DNA of 64,000 nt from Micromonospora coriariae (GTDB lineage: Bacteria; Actinomycetota; Actinomycetes; Mycobacteriales; Micromonosporaceae). This document shows positions 1-8,705 of this stretch, one piece after another. Position 1 is the first letter of the stretch; every line of letters starts with the position of its first letter. Position numbers and translations under genes: made by a program. The notes under the pieces were generated by a model. That model saw only the letters and a list, made by a program, of their open reading frames with translations. It ran no database searches and had not been told where the DNA came from. The stretch is from NCBI RefSeq assembly GCF_900091455.1, contig NZ_LT607412.1, positions 6,820,001-6,884,000 on the forward strand, in the 5' to 3' direction.

Positions 1-2228
1 CCGTCGAAGCTCAGGCCGTTGATCCGGTACGGGGAGCTGTAGAGCTCCTCGACCTGGCCGCCGCCGACCGGCGCCGACAGGATGTGGTTGACCTCCCACG
101 TCGGGGAGTCGGGGTCCGCCTCGATCGACAGCCACACGACCCGCTTGCCATCGGTGTGCGGGAAGCTGTGCATGTTCCCGTCGTCCGGGGAGATCCGGTA
201 CGGCGCGACCTTGCCGTCGATGCGGCCCACCCAGATCGACGGCGGCTGGGTGTGGTTCGCGTCCGAGCGCGGCACGGTGAACCAGCCGCCGGCCATGCTC
301 GCCGTCATGTCGACGTACATCCCGGTGTTGAGCCGGTCGACCAGGAGGTCGGTCTTCTTGCCGTAGAGGTTCGCCTTCCACTTCGCGGTGATCCCGCGCG
401 AGTCGAACGCCGCCCGGACCACCTTGAGCTCCTTCTGACTCAGGCCGGAGGACTTGGCGGAGGCGAGCACCGCCTCGCGGGCGTCGACGAAGTCGGACAT
501 CGGCGTGAGGTAGTCGGTGAGCGCCCGGTAGACGATCTTGTCAGCGACCGCGCCACCGAATGCCTGACGCAGGTCCCACAGCGCCCCGGACACGATCGTC
601 GAGTTGAGGTGCACGCCGCCGTCGTCCATCTGCGGCGTGTCCATGAGGTGCTGGAAGTTCGCCGTGGTGGCGCCGTCGTCGAGGTTGCGCAGGGCGCACT
701 TGGTGGGCGCAAGGGTGCGGCAGAGGTCGCCGCCGATCAGGCTCGCCTCGGGGTCGGACATGGGCGTGCCGGCCGCGTCGAGGTCGATGGCGTTGCCGAA
801 GTAGTCGGCGATCGCCTCATTGAGCGCGCCGGGCTGGCCGGCGTAGACGAGGTTGGCGGAGTTCTCCACCACACCGTGCGTCATCTCGTGGCCCACGACG
901 TCCGGGTCGGCGGCCAGCGGCAGGTACTCGTCGTCGCCGCTGCCGTACACCATGCGGGTGCCGTCCCAGTACGCGTTGACGAACGGGTAGCCGCCGTAGG
1001 TGATGCCCACGATCGAGTTGATCGGCATGCCGTCATCGTCCAGGCTGTTGCGCCCGAGATTCGTCTGGAACCACTCGAACACCTTCGCGGCGTCCCAGGC
1101 CGCGTCCACGGCGCCGGCGTCGGTCAGGTCCGCGCCGAGTGTGCTCGACGGCGACGCGAACGGCCCCACGCCCTCGGGCAACTGGCCGTCGAGCAGCTCG
1201 TAGTAGTCCCGGCCCCGAGCATCCCAGGTGGTGATCGGCACCGTCCGGCCGTCCGGGAGGGTGTGCGTCTGATCGATCATGAGGTAGGAGCTCGCGTCGT
1301 CGGTCCGGACGAGCGGGACCGGCACAGTCGCGCCGTGCAGGCTCCTGCCCTCGCCGACGACCGGCGTCGTGCCCTTGCCCGACGGGAGCGCCTTCGTAAC
1401 GGCCCGCGGCGCGACGGCGGTCCCGCCGGCGGCCAGGGCGGCGGCCTGCTGCGCGGTGGCGAAGGGCTTGATCCGGCTGACGCTGAGCAGCGTCACCCCG
1501 TTCGTCGCGCCCACGTACACGTCGCGGAGCACGGGCTGGCCGGTGACGACGTCCTTGCCCTTGACCAGCACGCGCCGGGCGAGCACGCCGGTGCCGGTCG
1601 GCATGACCACGAGACCCTGGTCGGTGCCGCTGAGATCGGCGTGGGCGGCGTCGGGCGTCGTGCCGGGCCGCGGGGCGCCGGCCACGACGGCCGCACCGGG
1701 GTGCAGGCTCTTGCGCACGTCCTCGACCGCTCGGGAGACCGCGACGTGCGCGGGCATCGGGGTGCTGGTCGTGTCGACGTCGAGGTCTGTGAAGTAGGTG
1801 CCCGACGTGCCGGTCACCGCTCGCTTGCCGGTCTTCTTCTCCATCCGCACCACGTACTGGGCGCCGAACACGGGCAGGCCCTTGTACTTCTGGTTCAGCC
1901 GGACCGTCTCCCGCGCGCCCTGCGTGTCGATGTTCGCGGTGGTGAGCGTGCCGGCCGGGTCGGCGATCCGGTAACGGTCCTTGTGGCCCGCGAGGTGGGC
2001 CTTGGCGGCCTTGTCCGGTGCGATCGTGGCGTCGACCGGGTCGGCCAGGTCGTCGACGAGCGCGGGGGCGTCCGTAGCGGGTGCCACGGTGGCCGGAACT
2101 GAAGCCTCCGCGGCGGTCGTCGTGCCCGTCGCCGACGGGGTCGCCGCGGTCGCGGCCTGGGCGGTGGTTCCGAGGAGGGCGGCCGTCGCCAGGATGGCGA
2201 GGGCGGGTGGTGCCTTGAGTCTGCGCAT
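1..2228 (-). CDS. Secreted M4 (thermolysin-type) neutral metallopeptidase, C-terminus cut by the window edge
   Basis: A zinc endopeptidase predicted to be exported and self-processed. The first 25 to 30 residues (MRRLKAPPALAIL onward, then an Ala/Thr-rich stretch) look like a Sec signal peptide. A long propeptide of FTP/PepSY type follows, and then the catalytic domain. The zinc motif HEMTH sits near residue 447, and the third zinc ligand is in the downstream ALNEAIADYFGN stretch, as in thermolysin. The gene runs off the left edge after about 742 codons, so the stop and any C-terminal domain are not seen. The ATG at 2226-2228 is the only start that gives a signal peptide. Long frames on the other strand here are shadows. 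The family assignment is firm; the substrate is unknown. Confidence 0.93.
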   Translation of the reverse strand, partial: MRRLKAPPALAILATAALLGTTAQAATAATPSATGTTTAAEASVPATVAPATDAPALVDDLADPVDATIAPDKAAKAHLAGHKDRYRIADPAGTLTTANIDTQGARETVRLNQKYKGLPVFGAQYVVRMEKKTGKRAVTGTSGTYFTDLDVDTTSTPMPAHVAVSRAVEDVRKSLHPGAAVVAGAPRPGTTPDAAHADLSGTDQGLVVMPTGTGVLARRVLVKGKDVVTGQPVLRDVYVGATNGVTLLSVSRIKPFATAQQAAALAAGGTAVAPRAVTKALPSGKGTTPVVGEGRSLHGATVPVPLVRTDDASSYLMIDQTHTLPDGRTVPITTWDARGRDYYELLDGQLPEGVGPFASPSSTLGADLTDAGAVDAAWDAAKVFEWFQTNLGRNSLDDDGMPINSIVGITYGGYPFVNAYWDGTRMVYGSGDDEYLPLAADPDVVGHEMTHGVVENSANLVYAGQPGALNEAIADYFGNAIDLDAAGTPMSDPEASLIGGDLCRTLAPTKCALRNLDDGATTANFQHLMDTPQMDDGGVHLNSTIVSGALWDLRQAFGGAVADKIVYRALTDYLTPMSDFVDAREAVLASAKSSGLSQKELKVVRAAFDSRGITAKWKANLYGKKTDLLVDRLNTGMYVDMTASMAGGWFTVPRSDANHTQPPSIWVGRIDGKVAPYRISPDDGNMHSFPHTDGKRVVWLSIEADPDSPTWEVNHILSAPVGGGQVEELYSSPYRINGLSFD

Positions 2229-2439
2229 CTGTGCTCCTGCAAGGTGGTCCAGCGCCCGGCCGACTCCTTGCGGCACGGGGTTCGCTCACCCTCACCGCGG
2301 TGTCGCCATCGACACAAGGACGACTTTGCGCATCTGCACAAGTCAGAAGCCCGTCGAGGAGAGCCGATCCAAACGGCACACCTGGTCGGGGCCGATGGTG
2401 GGCGCATCCCGGCGCGCCGCTCGTTCGGGGTCGGACGCG

Positions 2440-2940
2440 CTTACGGGCCCAACAGAGGACGATCGCCGAATAGCCGTGTGAGCTCTCCTGGGCGACCTGC
2501 CGAACCTCGATCGATCCGTCCAGCGGCCCGAACTCCGGCCGCAGCACAGCCCTGAGGTCGTGTTCATCGACATCAGCGCTGGGAAACGTCCTTCCGGCGA
2601 CGAGGTAACCGCGACATCGGCGCAGGGCCGCCGTGACGAAGAGCCCCCCGGGCTGGACCAGGCCCGTGATGTGTCGCATGAAGAGTTGCCAGGTGGGCCG
2701 GTCGTCGGTGGCGGAGTCCGCACAGTAGGCACTGACCACCGTCGCGTACCGGCGGTCCACCGGGCGGGCTTGCCGGCCGTCCACCCGGATCAGTGCGGTG
2801 ATCTTTCGCCGGGCGAGGTCCTCGCGAGCGGCCACGTCCCCGTCGGTCGGGCAGCTGATCCCCTCGCACCGCAGGGTGTGGCGGACGAACGGCCGCCAGT
2901 CGTGGGCGTCGGATTCGCGGTCGATCCACCGCTGGATCAC
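2440..2940 (-). pseudogene. C-terminal remnant of a SAM-dependent methyltransferase (NNMT/PNMT/TEMT-like)
   Basis: The frame encodes about 167 residues that read like the C-terminal half of a small-molecule N-methyltransferase: a VVSAYCADSATDD stretch, then a helix with LVQPGGLFVTAALRR, then a TFPSADVDEHDLR segment. The N-terminal half with the SAM-binding glycine motif is missing. An in-frame TAG lies eight codons upstream of the GTG at 2940, and the space beyond is taken by the divergent M50 protease gene. The frame also lacks a stop at the expected end and runs on antisense to the M4 peptidase gene. I read it as a truncated relic. The family name is my recognition of the fold pattern and is moderately sure. 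Confidence 0.55.
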
Positions 2941-3014
2941 GCCGCCGGGTGTGGCGCCGATCTACGCCGGGTTCAGGGGCTCGCCGGGGACCTGTCCGGC
3001 CGTACCATCTCCCG

Positions 3015-3611
3015 GTGATCCTCTCCCGCCGACGGCTGGTCGTCGCGTCCGTTCTCCTGGTGTTGGAGGCGGTGGCGTTCGGGCTGTTCGTGACCGAGTC
3101 CGCGACGGGTGCTATCGCCGCCGTCGGCATCACCTGCGTGTCGTTGTGGGTGCACATCGTCCTGCACGAGTGCGGGCACCTCGTCGTGGCCAAGCTGCTG
3201 CGTCTGCCGGTCACCGCGGTTCGCATCGCACCCTTCGGCGGGTGGCGCAACGAGGTGTCGGTCCGGCCGTCGCCGTCGGCGACCGCGTTGCCGCTGCGGA
3301 TGGTGCTGTTCTATTTCGGTGGCCCGCTGGCGAACCTGTGCACTGCGACGGCGCTCGCTACCGCGGCAGGGTTGACGAGTTCGGCGTTGGCACGCCTCGC
3401 ACTGTTCGGCGCGGCGCTCTTCGCCGTGCTGCTCGGGGTGGTCAACCTCATTCCCGGGACTTCCCCCCACAATGACGGCCGCAACCTGCTGCGCTGGCTG
3501 CTGGCGCCAACAGCCACCCGCGCCGCGCTACGGGCGGGCTACCACCAGGAGAGCGTTGCCGTGATGCAGGCGGCCGATTCGATGCCGGCCCTGTTGGCCC
3601 GGCACCGATGA
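3015..3611 (+). CDS. M50-family (site-2-protease-like) membrane metalloprotease
   Basis: A 198-residue polytopic membrane protein predicted to cleave peptides within or near the membrane. A transmembrane segment with the zinc motif HECGH (residues 51-55) is followed by a FGGPLANL segment, and then NLIPG with Asp154-Gly155, the NxxPG...DG signature that supplies the third metal ligand in S2P proteases. The GTG at 3015 is chosen because translation begins with a short basic stretch and a transmembrane helix. Earlier in-frame starts overlap the methyltransferase remnant on the other strand. The protein has no PDZ or CBS domain, so it is a minimal form. The substrate is unknown, and no anti-sigma factor lies next to it. 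Confidence 0.85.
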   Translation: MILSRRRLVVASVLLVLEAVAFGLFVTESATGAIAAVGITCVSLWVHIVLHECGHLVVAKLLRLPVTAVRIAPFGGWRNEVSVRPSPSATALPLRMVLFYFGGPLANLCTATALATAAGLTSSALARLALFGAALFAVLLGVVNLIPGTSPHNDGRNLLRWLLAPTATRAALRAGYHQESVAVMQAADSMPALLARHR

Positions 3612-3680
3612 CGGACACCTGAGCGCGGGGACGATCCGCGGCACCGGTTCGGCCCGACAGATCGGCGCGTGGTGTCGGGG

Positions 3681-4172
3681 TCAGGCGCCGCGCGACGGCG
3701 CGCCGCGCAGCGAGCTGCTCGCGTTCACGCCGGCCTTGTCACTCACCCCGATGCCCAGCCGCTCGACCAGCTCCCCGCCCAGCCAGGCAGTCCCCAGGGA
3801 CAAGATGATGCCCGCGAAGCTCAGGATCAGCGCCGCGGCGTTCGGTTCCCAGTTCTCCCGGGACAGACGCACCAGCCAGCTCACCGCGAACAGGATCACG
3901 ACCACCAGGTTGCCGATGCCGTGCGCCGCGCCGATCCGTTTGGCCCGGGTGCCGGATGGGATGGCGCTCCAGTCGATGAGGCCGAACACGGCGGCGACCA
4001 CGCCGCCGATGACACCCGCCGCGATGGTGTACGCGGCGGAGATCTGGAATCCGGTGCGGTCGGTGATCAGATAGAGGATGTCGAAGATGACCGACGTGGC
4101 GAGGAGCCCGAGCGGAAACACGATCAGCATGGGATGGATCGCGTGGCCCATCGCTTTGGCTCGACTTTCCAC
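3681..4172 (-). CDS. DUF2231 integral membrane protein
   Basis: A membrane protein of about 163 residues with the GHAIHPMLIVFPLGL opening typical of DUF2231 proteins and four predicted transmembrane helices. Members are often thought to bind heme through the conserved histidine, but that is not shown here. The reverse strand carries AGGAGGT at 4178-4184, a few bases upstream of two successive GTG codons at 4175 and 4172; I chose 4172. It stands alone between the M50 protease and a YcxB-like gene. No function can be assigned beyond the family. Confidence 0.8.
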   Translation of the reverse strand: MESRAKAMGHAIHPMLIVFPLGLLATSVIFDILYLITDRTGFQISAAYTIAAGVIGGVVAAVFGLIDWSAIPSGTRAKRIGAAHGIGNLVVVILFAVSWLVRLSRENWEPNAAALILSFAGIILSLGTAWLGGELVERLGIGVSDKAGVNASSSLRGAPSRGA

Positions 4173-4249
4173 CACTACCTCCTGTCGGGGCGACAACCGC
4201 GCCCGCATACCCGGACCGGACGCCGATACACCTGACGGGACGGTTCGGT

Positions 4250-4747
4250 TCAGCGCTGTCGGAGCAGCCCCCGTGCGGCCATGTGGGCCCGTAACGTCTC
4301 GGCATCCTCGGCGGACATCAACCGGCGTGGGATCACGGTCGCCGGCATCCGGCCGACGTACACGATCCAGAACTCCGGGGTGTCCCTCACCTGGGCGACC
4401 CCGTCCCAGGCGATGCCACCGGACTCCGAGCCGCTGCGCATCATGATGTTGTCATCGGTGATGTCGTAGGCGCCCTCCACGGCGTAGCCGCTGGAGCGGC
4501 GCCGGGCGCGCAAGCGCACCCACGGCCAGTACAGCGTCGACAGCAGGCCACCCACGATCATCACGGTCCACAGCGGCGAAATCTGCTCGCCCCACGAGAG
4601 CGCCCGCGAGGCGGCCAACCCGATCGCCCCGACCGCCGCGAGGACCGCGCCGATGTAGCCGTACTTGCGCAGCCGGACGCTGCCGAGCGCAGCGGCCACC
4701 CGGCCCGGGTAGGCGGGATCGGCGGGGACGTCGAAACGGATGTGCAC
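4250..4747 (-). CDS. Small membrane protein with YcxB-like C-terminal domain
   Basis: About 165 residues. Two closely spaced hydrophobic helices (around residues 35 to 75) precede a soluble domain that reads YDITDDNIMMRSG...GIAWDGVAQVRDTPEFWIVY, the pattern of YcxB-like proteins, which resemble a PH fold. The GTG at 4747 puts VHIRFDVPADP at the start; a longer in-frame extension upstream is proline/arginine-rich and overlaps the sigma-factor gene end, so I left it out. The role is unknown. It is transcribed in the same direction as the ECF42 sigma gene upstream, but their relation is not clear. Confidence 0.7.
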   Translation of the reverse strand: MHIRFDVPADPAYPGRVAAALGSVRLRKYGYIGAVLAAVGAIGLAASRALSWGEQISPLWTVMIVGGLLSTLYWPWVRLRARRRSSGYAVEGAYDITDDNIMMRSGSESGGIAWDGVAQVRDTPEFWIVYVGRMPATVIPRRLMSAEDAETLRAHMAARGLLRQR

Positions 4748-4832
4748 GCCAGAACGATAATGCCCCCTGGCAGCGCCTGACTCCCCTGGCCGATCGTCGG
4801 AGGCCATCCCTTGCGAAAATCCTTCCCGACGT

Positions 4833-6110
4833 TCAGGGATCGTCCGTTCGCAGCGGCTGATCGCAGGTGGCGGCACGGTTCAGTAGCAGTGTTCGCTCCC
4901 GCTCGTTGCGGGTCAGCGACGCCGCCCGCTCGAACTCCGCCCGCGCCTCGGCGTGCCGGCCCAGCTTGACCAGGAAGTCACCGCGCGCGCCGGGCAGCAG
5001 GTGGTAGTTCCGCATGGCCGGGAAGGCCATCAGCTGGTCCAGCAGCGCCAGCCCGGTCGCCGGCCCGAACGCCATGGACAGCGCCACCGCGCGGTTCAAC
5101 TCGACCACCGGGGACGGCATCGCCTCGGCCAGACCCTCGTAGAGCCAGGCGATGCGCTTCCAGTCGGTGTCCTCGAAGCGCCGTGCCCGGGCGTGGCAGG
5201 CGGTGATGGCCGCCTGCAGCACGTACGGGCCGGGCTTGCCGTCGATCAGGGCCTCGGCACGCTCCAGCGCGGCCAAGCCACGGCGGATCAGCAGCTGATC
5301 CCAGCGGGCCCTGTCCTGGTCGCCCAGCAGGATCGGTTCGCCGCCCGGGCCGGTGCGGGCGGCCGACCGGGAGGCCTGGATCTCCATCAGCGCCACCAGG
5401 CCGTGCACCTCGGGCTCGCGCGGAGCCAGCCGGGCCAGGATCCGGCCCAGCCGCAGGGCCTCCTCGCACAGCGCCGGTCGCATCCACTCGTCGCCGGTGG
5501 TGGCCGAATAGCCCTCGTTGAAGATCAGGTAGATGACCTCGAGCACCGAGGAGAGCCGGGCCGCCAGCTCGTCGCCCTGCGGTACCTCGAACGGCACCTG
5601 GGCGTTGGCCAGGGTCTTCTTGGCCCGCACGATCCGTTGCGCGACGGTCGGTTCCGGCACCAGGAAGGCCCGGGCGATCTCGTCGGTGGTCAGGCCGCCG
5701 AGCAGCCGCAGGGTCAGCGCGGTGCGGGCCTCCGTGGACAGCACCGGATGGCAGGCCACGAACACCAGCCGCAGCAGGTCGTCACCGATGCCGTCGTCCT
5801 CGGCGACCATCGCGCCGACGTCCGGGGTGAATTTCTCGAGCTCCCGGCCGACCTGGTCGACCTTGCGCTTGAAGGTCTCGTTGCGCCGGATCTGGTCGAT
5901 GGCCCGACGCTTGGCGGTGGTCATCAACCACGCGCCCGGATTACGCGGCACGCCCTCGGCCGGCCACTGCTCCAGCGCCGCGACCAGCGCGTCCTGCGCC
6001 AGTTCCTCGGCCACGCCGACGTCGCGGACGAGCCTGGTCAGTCCGGCGATGAGCCGGGGCGCCTCGATTCGCCAGGCAGCCTCGATCGCGCGGTGGGTGT
6101 CAGTGGCCAC
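4833..6110 (-). CDS. ECF42-type RNA polymerase sigma factor with long C-terminal extension
   Basis: A 425-residue sigma-70 family protein. Region 2 (about residues 15-90, with EELAQDALVAALEQWP) and region 4 (about 115-175, LTTDEIARAFLVPEPTVAQR) are followed by an unusually long helical C-terminal part of roughly 250 residues (DUF6596, TPR-like), which is the hallmark of group ECF42. In this group the extension is reported to be needed for activity, and no anti-sigma factor is encoded nearby; none is seen here either. The partner gene encoding a DGPF/YCII protein lies directly upstream (6211-6642), which is the diagnostic ECF42 context. A hairpin between the two genes may attenuate read-through. 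Confidence 0.92.
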   Translation of the reverse strand: MATDTHRAIEAAWRIEAPRLIAGLTRLVRDVGVAEELAQDALVAALEQWPAEGVPRNPGAWLMTTAKRRAIDQIRRNETFKRKVDQVGRELEKFTPDVGAMVAEDDGIGDDLLRLVFVACHPVLSTEARTALTLRLLGGLTTDEIARAFLVPEPTVAQRIVRAKKTLANAQVPFEVPQGDELAARLSSVLEVIYLIFNEGYSATTGDEWMRPALCEEALRLGRILARLAPREPEVHGLVALMEIQASRSAARTGPGGEPILLGDQDRARWDQLLIRRGLAALERAEALIDGKPGPYVLQAAITACHARARRFEDTDWKRIAWLYEGLAEAMPSPVVELNRAVALSMAFGPATGLALLDQLMAFPAMRNYHLLPGARGDFLVKLGRHAEARAEFERAASLTRNERERTLLLNRAATCDQPLRTDDP

Positions 6111-6158
6111 GGCCTCCGTCTACTCCACCGCGCGATCGGACGCAACAGTGCTCATGCC

Positions 6159-6197
6159 GCATGGGCGGGTTCGCTCCTGCGCCGAACCCGCCCATGC
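6159..6197 (-). terminator. Perfect 15-bp stem-loop between the DGPF gene and the ECF42 sigma gene
   Basis: The arm GCATGGGCGGGTTCG (6159-6173) pairs exactly with 6183-6197 across a 9-base loop. It begins 13 bases beyond the DGPF stop codon on the reverse strand and lies upstream of the sigma gene start at 6110. There is no T-run, as is usual in actinomycetes. It may end or partly end the DGPF transcript and so set the ratio of target protein to sigma factor. Confidence 0.65.
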
Positions 6198-6210
6198 CAG
6201 GCCGCGCTGA

Positions 6211-6642
6211 TCAGTTCGCGGCGACCTTCGCGCGCCGCTTCTGCACTGCCTCCTGCTGCTCGGCGGTGAAGTTCTCGCCGAAGTCCTCGGCGTGGAAGAC
6301 CCGCCGGATCTCGATGTTGGTCTCCGCTCCCTCGCCCGGAGGCTGGATCGGGCAGCGCTTGAACCATTCGACGCACTCCTCGAGCGACTTCATCTCGACC
6401 AGGTAGTAGCCGGCGATCAGCTCCTTGGTCTCGGTGAACGGCCCGTCCACCACGGTCTTCTTGTCGCCGTCGAAGTAGACCCGGACGCCGTTGGCGCTGG
6501 ACTGGAGGCCGCCGGCGTCCAGCAGCACGCCGGCGTCGACCATCTCCTGGATGAACGCGCCCATCGTGTCGAAATCCTCGGTGGCGGGCAGCACGCCGGC
6601 TTCGCTCGCCGCGGTGGCCTTGGTGATCACCATGAACCGCAT
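6211..6642 (-). CDS. DGPF/YCII-domain protein, partner of ECF42 sigma factor
   Basis: A 143-residue protein of the YCII-related fold containing the exact motif DGPFTETKE (about residues 65-73) that names the DGPF group. Proteins of this group are the main genomic companions and transcriptional targets of ECF42 sigma factors; their biochemical role is unsettled. The start ATG at 6642 has a GAGGAGA ribosome site 7 bases upstream. The promoter-like sequence at 6681-6707 fits the reported ECF42 target consensus, so the gene is probably controlled by the sigma factor encoded just downstream. Confidence 0.93.
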   Translation of the reverse strand: MRFMVITKATAASEAGVLPATEDFDTMGAFIQEMVDAGVLLDAGGLQSSANGVRVYFDGDKKTVVDGPFTETKELIAGYYLVEMKSLEECVEWFKRCPIQPPGEGAETNIEIRRVFHAEDFGENFTAEQQEAVQKRRAKVAAN

Positions 6643-6680
6643 CGCTGTCTCCTCGTGTCAGGGTGCCATCTCACCTACGC

Positions 6681-6707
6681 GTCGAACGGCGCTCGGCCCG
6701 CTCGACA
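6681..6707 (-). promoter_or_regulatory. Predicted ECF42-dependent promoter (TGTCGA - 17 bp - CGAC)
   Basis: On the reverse strand TGTCGA (6702-6707) is followed after exactly 17 bases by CGAC (6681-6684), about 39 bases before the DGPF start codon. The reported ECF42 target promoters have TGTCGA at -35 and CGA at -10. The spacing, orientation and neighbouring gene all match. Confidence 0.8.
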
Positions 6708-6833
6708 CCCTGCCAGAAGTTTTTTCCGCCGACCCGCTACGCCGCGCTCGGCGGTCGGCGGGTCGGCTCGTTGGCCGGCGGTGGCCCGCTGGCGTGGTGG
6801 CGTACGGAGCGCCACCGCGGGTACGAGCCGGGC

Positions 6834-8627
6834 GTGGCTGTGATCAGTGACTACGCACTTCTCGGCGACTGCCAGGGTGCGGCGTTGGTCTCCTCGGACG
6901 GGTCCGTGGACTGGTGGTGCCCGCCCCGGTTCGACGCGCCGAGCGTCTTCGCCCGTCTGCTCGGCTCTTGCGGCGGCTTCTGGTCGATCCGGCCGCTCGG
7001 GCCGTACACAACCTCCCGTCACTACCTCGAGGGGACCATGGTGCTCCGCACGGAGTTCCACACAGAAAGCGGCGTGCTGCGGTTGACGGACGCCCTCAGC
7101 CTCGGTGTCGGGGAACGCGGCCACCGAATCGGCTACACGTCCCCGCACGTCCTGTTACGGCAGGTCGAGGTCGTCGCCGGCGCGGTGGACGTGGCGGTCG
7201 AGATCGCCGCCCGGCCGGAGTACGGACTGGTCAGCCCCACGGTCGCCGAAACTCCGGTGGGGATCGAAATATCCGGAGGTGCCGACCGCCTGATCCTGGC
7301 CGCCGATCGTGATCTTGCCGTCGACGGTTCACTGGTGACCGGGCGATTCACTCTCGCGGCGGGCGACAGCGCCGTGTTCGCGCTACACCACCGCCGGGCC
7401 GCCGACCCGCCGTCCGTAACGATCGACGGGCGCGCCGCACTGCGGGAGACCGTCGCCGCCTGGCAGTCCTGGGACAACATCCACCAGGACTACCAGGGTG
7501 CCTACCGGCAGGAGGTCCGGCGCAGCGCCCTGGTCCTTCAGGCGTTGACCTACCAGCCGACCGGTGCGGTCATCGCGGCACCCACCACCTCGCTGCCGGA
7601 AGAGGTCGGCGGCACGGCGAACTGGGACTACCGCTTCGGCTGGCTCCGCGACGGCAGCTTCACCCTCAAGGCGCTGTGGGTCGCCGCCTGTCCCGACGAG
7701 GCGCACCGCTTCTTCAACTGGATGGCCGCCTCGATGGGGTCGGTGGACGCGGAGGACCACGTACCGATCATGTTCGGCGCGGGCGGCGAGCGGGACCTGA
7801 CCGAACACACCCTGGAGCACCTCGAGGGCTACCAGGGCAGCCGACCGGTCCGGATCGGCAACGACGCCTGGCAGCAGAAGCAACTCGACGTCCTCGGCGA
7901 GATCCTGGAGTGCGCCTGGGTCCTGCGCGATGAACTCGCGGACCTGTCGCCCGCCGCCGCGGGCCTGCTGCGGTCACTGGCCGACCGGGCCGCCGACGCG
8001 TGGCGGGAGCCCGACGCCGGCATCTGGGAAGGCCGCGAGGGCGAACGGCACTACCTGACGTCGAAGCTGTTGTGCTGGGTGGCCCTGGACCGGGCGATCA
8101 AGCTGGCGCGAACCATGGACGCCCAGGCGCACGTCCCGCGGTGGTCGCAGGCCATGGAGCAGCTCTGCGCGGCGATCCTCACCGAAGGCTGGAGCGCCTC
8201 GGGCCGGACGTTCACCGGCGCGTTCGGGTCCGACCATCTCGACGCCGGTGTGCTCGCGATGGCGACCGTCGGGTTTCTCCCCGCCGACGACGACCGGGTC
8301 CTCGCCACCGTGGACGCCATCAGGCGTGAACTGGAAGTGGGGCAAGACGGGCTCTTGCAGCGCTGGACGGGGTCGGGGTTGGAGGGCGCCTTCATCATCT
8401 GCTCGTACGTACTGGTCGAGGCTCTGGCCCTGGCCGGGCAGGTCGACGAGGCCAAGCGGATCTTCGAGTGCGTCACCGCCCAGGCAAACGATCTTGGTCT
8501 GCTGTCGGAGGAGATCGACCACCGCGACGGCAGCCTGATCGGGAATTTTCCCCAGGCGCTGTCCCACATCGGTCTCATCAACGCCGCCTGGATCATCGAT
8601 CAAGCCGAGTCCGGCACCAAACCGTAA
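6834..8627 (+). CDS. GH15-family glycoside hydrolase (trehalase/glucoamylase-like)
   Basis: A protein of about 597 residues. The N-terminal beta domain begins ISDYALLGDCQGAALVSSDGSVDWWCPPRFD, the standard opening of cytosolic GH15 enzymes of actinobacteria. The (alpha/alpha)6 domain carries NWDYRFGWLRDGSFTL and, near the end, LLSEEIDHRDGSLIGNFPQALSH, which hold the catalytic acid and base region. Related mycobacterial enzymes are trehalases, so hydrolysis of trehalose to glucose is the likeliest reaction, with a glucoamylase or dextranase-like activity as the alternative. No signal peptide is seen. The start is uncertain: GTG at 6834 and 6840 are in frame and neither has a strong ribosome site. 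It is divergent from the ECF42 module. Confidence 0.88.
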   Translation: MAVISDYALLGDCQGAALVSSDGSVDWWCPPRFDAPSVFARLLGSCGGFWSIRPLGPYTTSRHYLEGTMVLRTEFHTESGVLRLTDALSLGVGERGHRIGYTSPHVLLRQVEVVAGAVDVAVEIAARPEYGLVSPTVAETPVGIEISGGADRLILAADRDLAVDGSLVTGRFTLAAGDSAVFALHHRRAADPPSVTIDGRAALRETVAAWQSWDNIHQDYQGAYRQEVRRSALVLQALTYQPTGAVIAAPTTSLPEEVGGTANWDYRFGWLRDGSFTLKALWVAACPDEAHRFFNWMAASMGSVDAEDHVPIMFGAGGERDLTEHTLEHLEGYQGSRPVRIGNDAWQQKQLDVLGEILECAWVLRDELADLSPAAAGLLRSLADRAADAWREPDAGIWEGREGERHYLTSKLLCWVALDRAIKLARTMDAQAHVPRWSQAMEQLCAAILTEGWSASGRTFTGAFGSDHLDAGVLAMATVGFLPADDDRVLATVDAIRRELEVGQDGLLQRWTGSGLEGAFIICSYVLVEALALAGQVDEAKRIFECVTAQANDLGLLSEEIDHRDGSLIGNFPQALSHIGLINAAWIIDQAESGTKP

Positions 8628-8705
8628 GGCCTATGCCCGGCTGATCCCGTTCGGTTAGGGGAGCGTCATGCGGGTAGATGTGACAGCCACGGAGGGAGCG
8701 TGCTG

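Noticed and set aside
84..2102. A 672-codon open frame on the plus strand across the M4 peptidase gene
   Set aside because: It is rich in Arg/Val/Gly without any family pattern and is the shadow of a clearly recognisable peptidase on the other strand.
1033..2439. Continuation of the methyltransferase-remnant frame for another 460 codons
   Set aside because: After the methyltransferase-like end the sequence becomes Arg/Pro/Gly-rich and lies antisense to the peptidase, so it is run-on caused by a lost stop.
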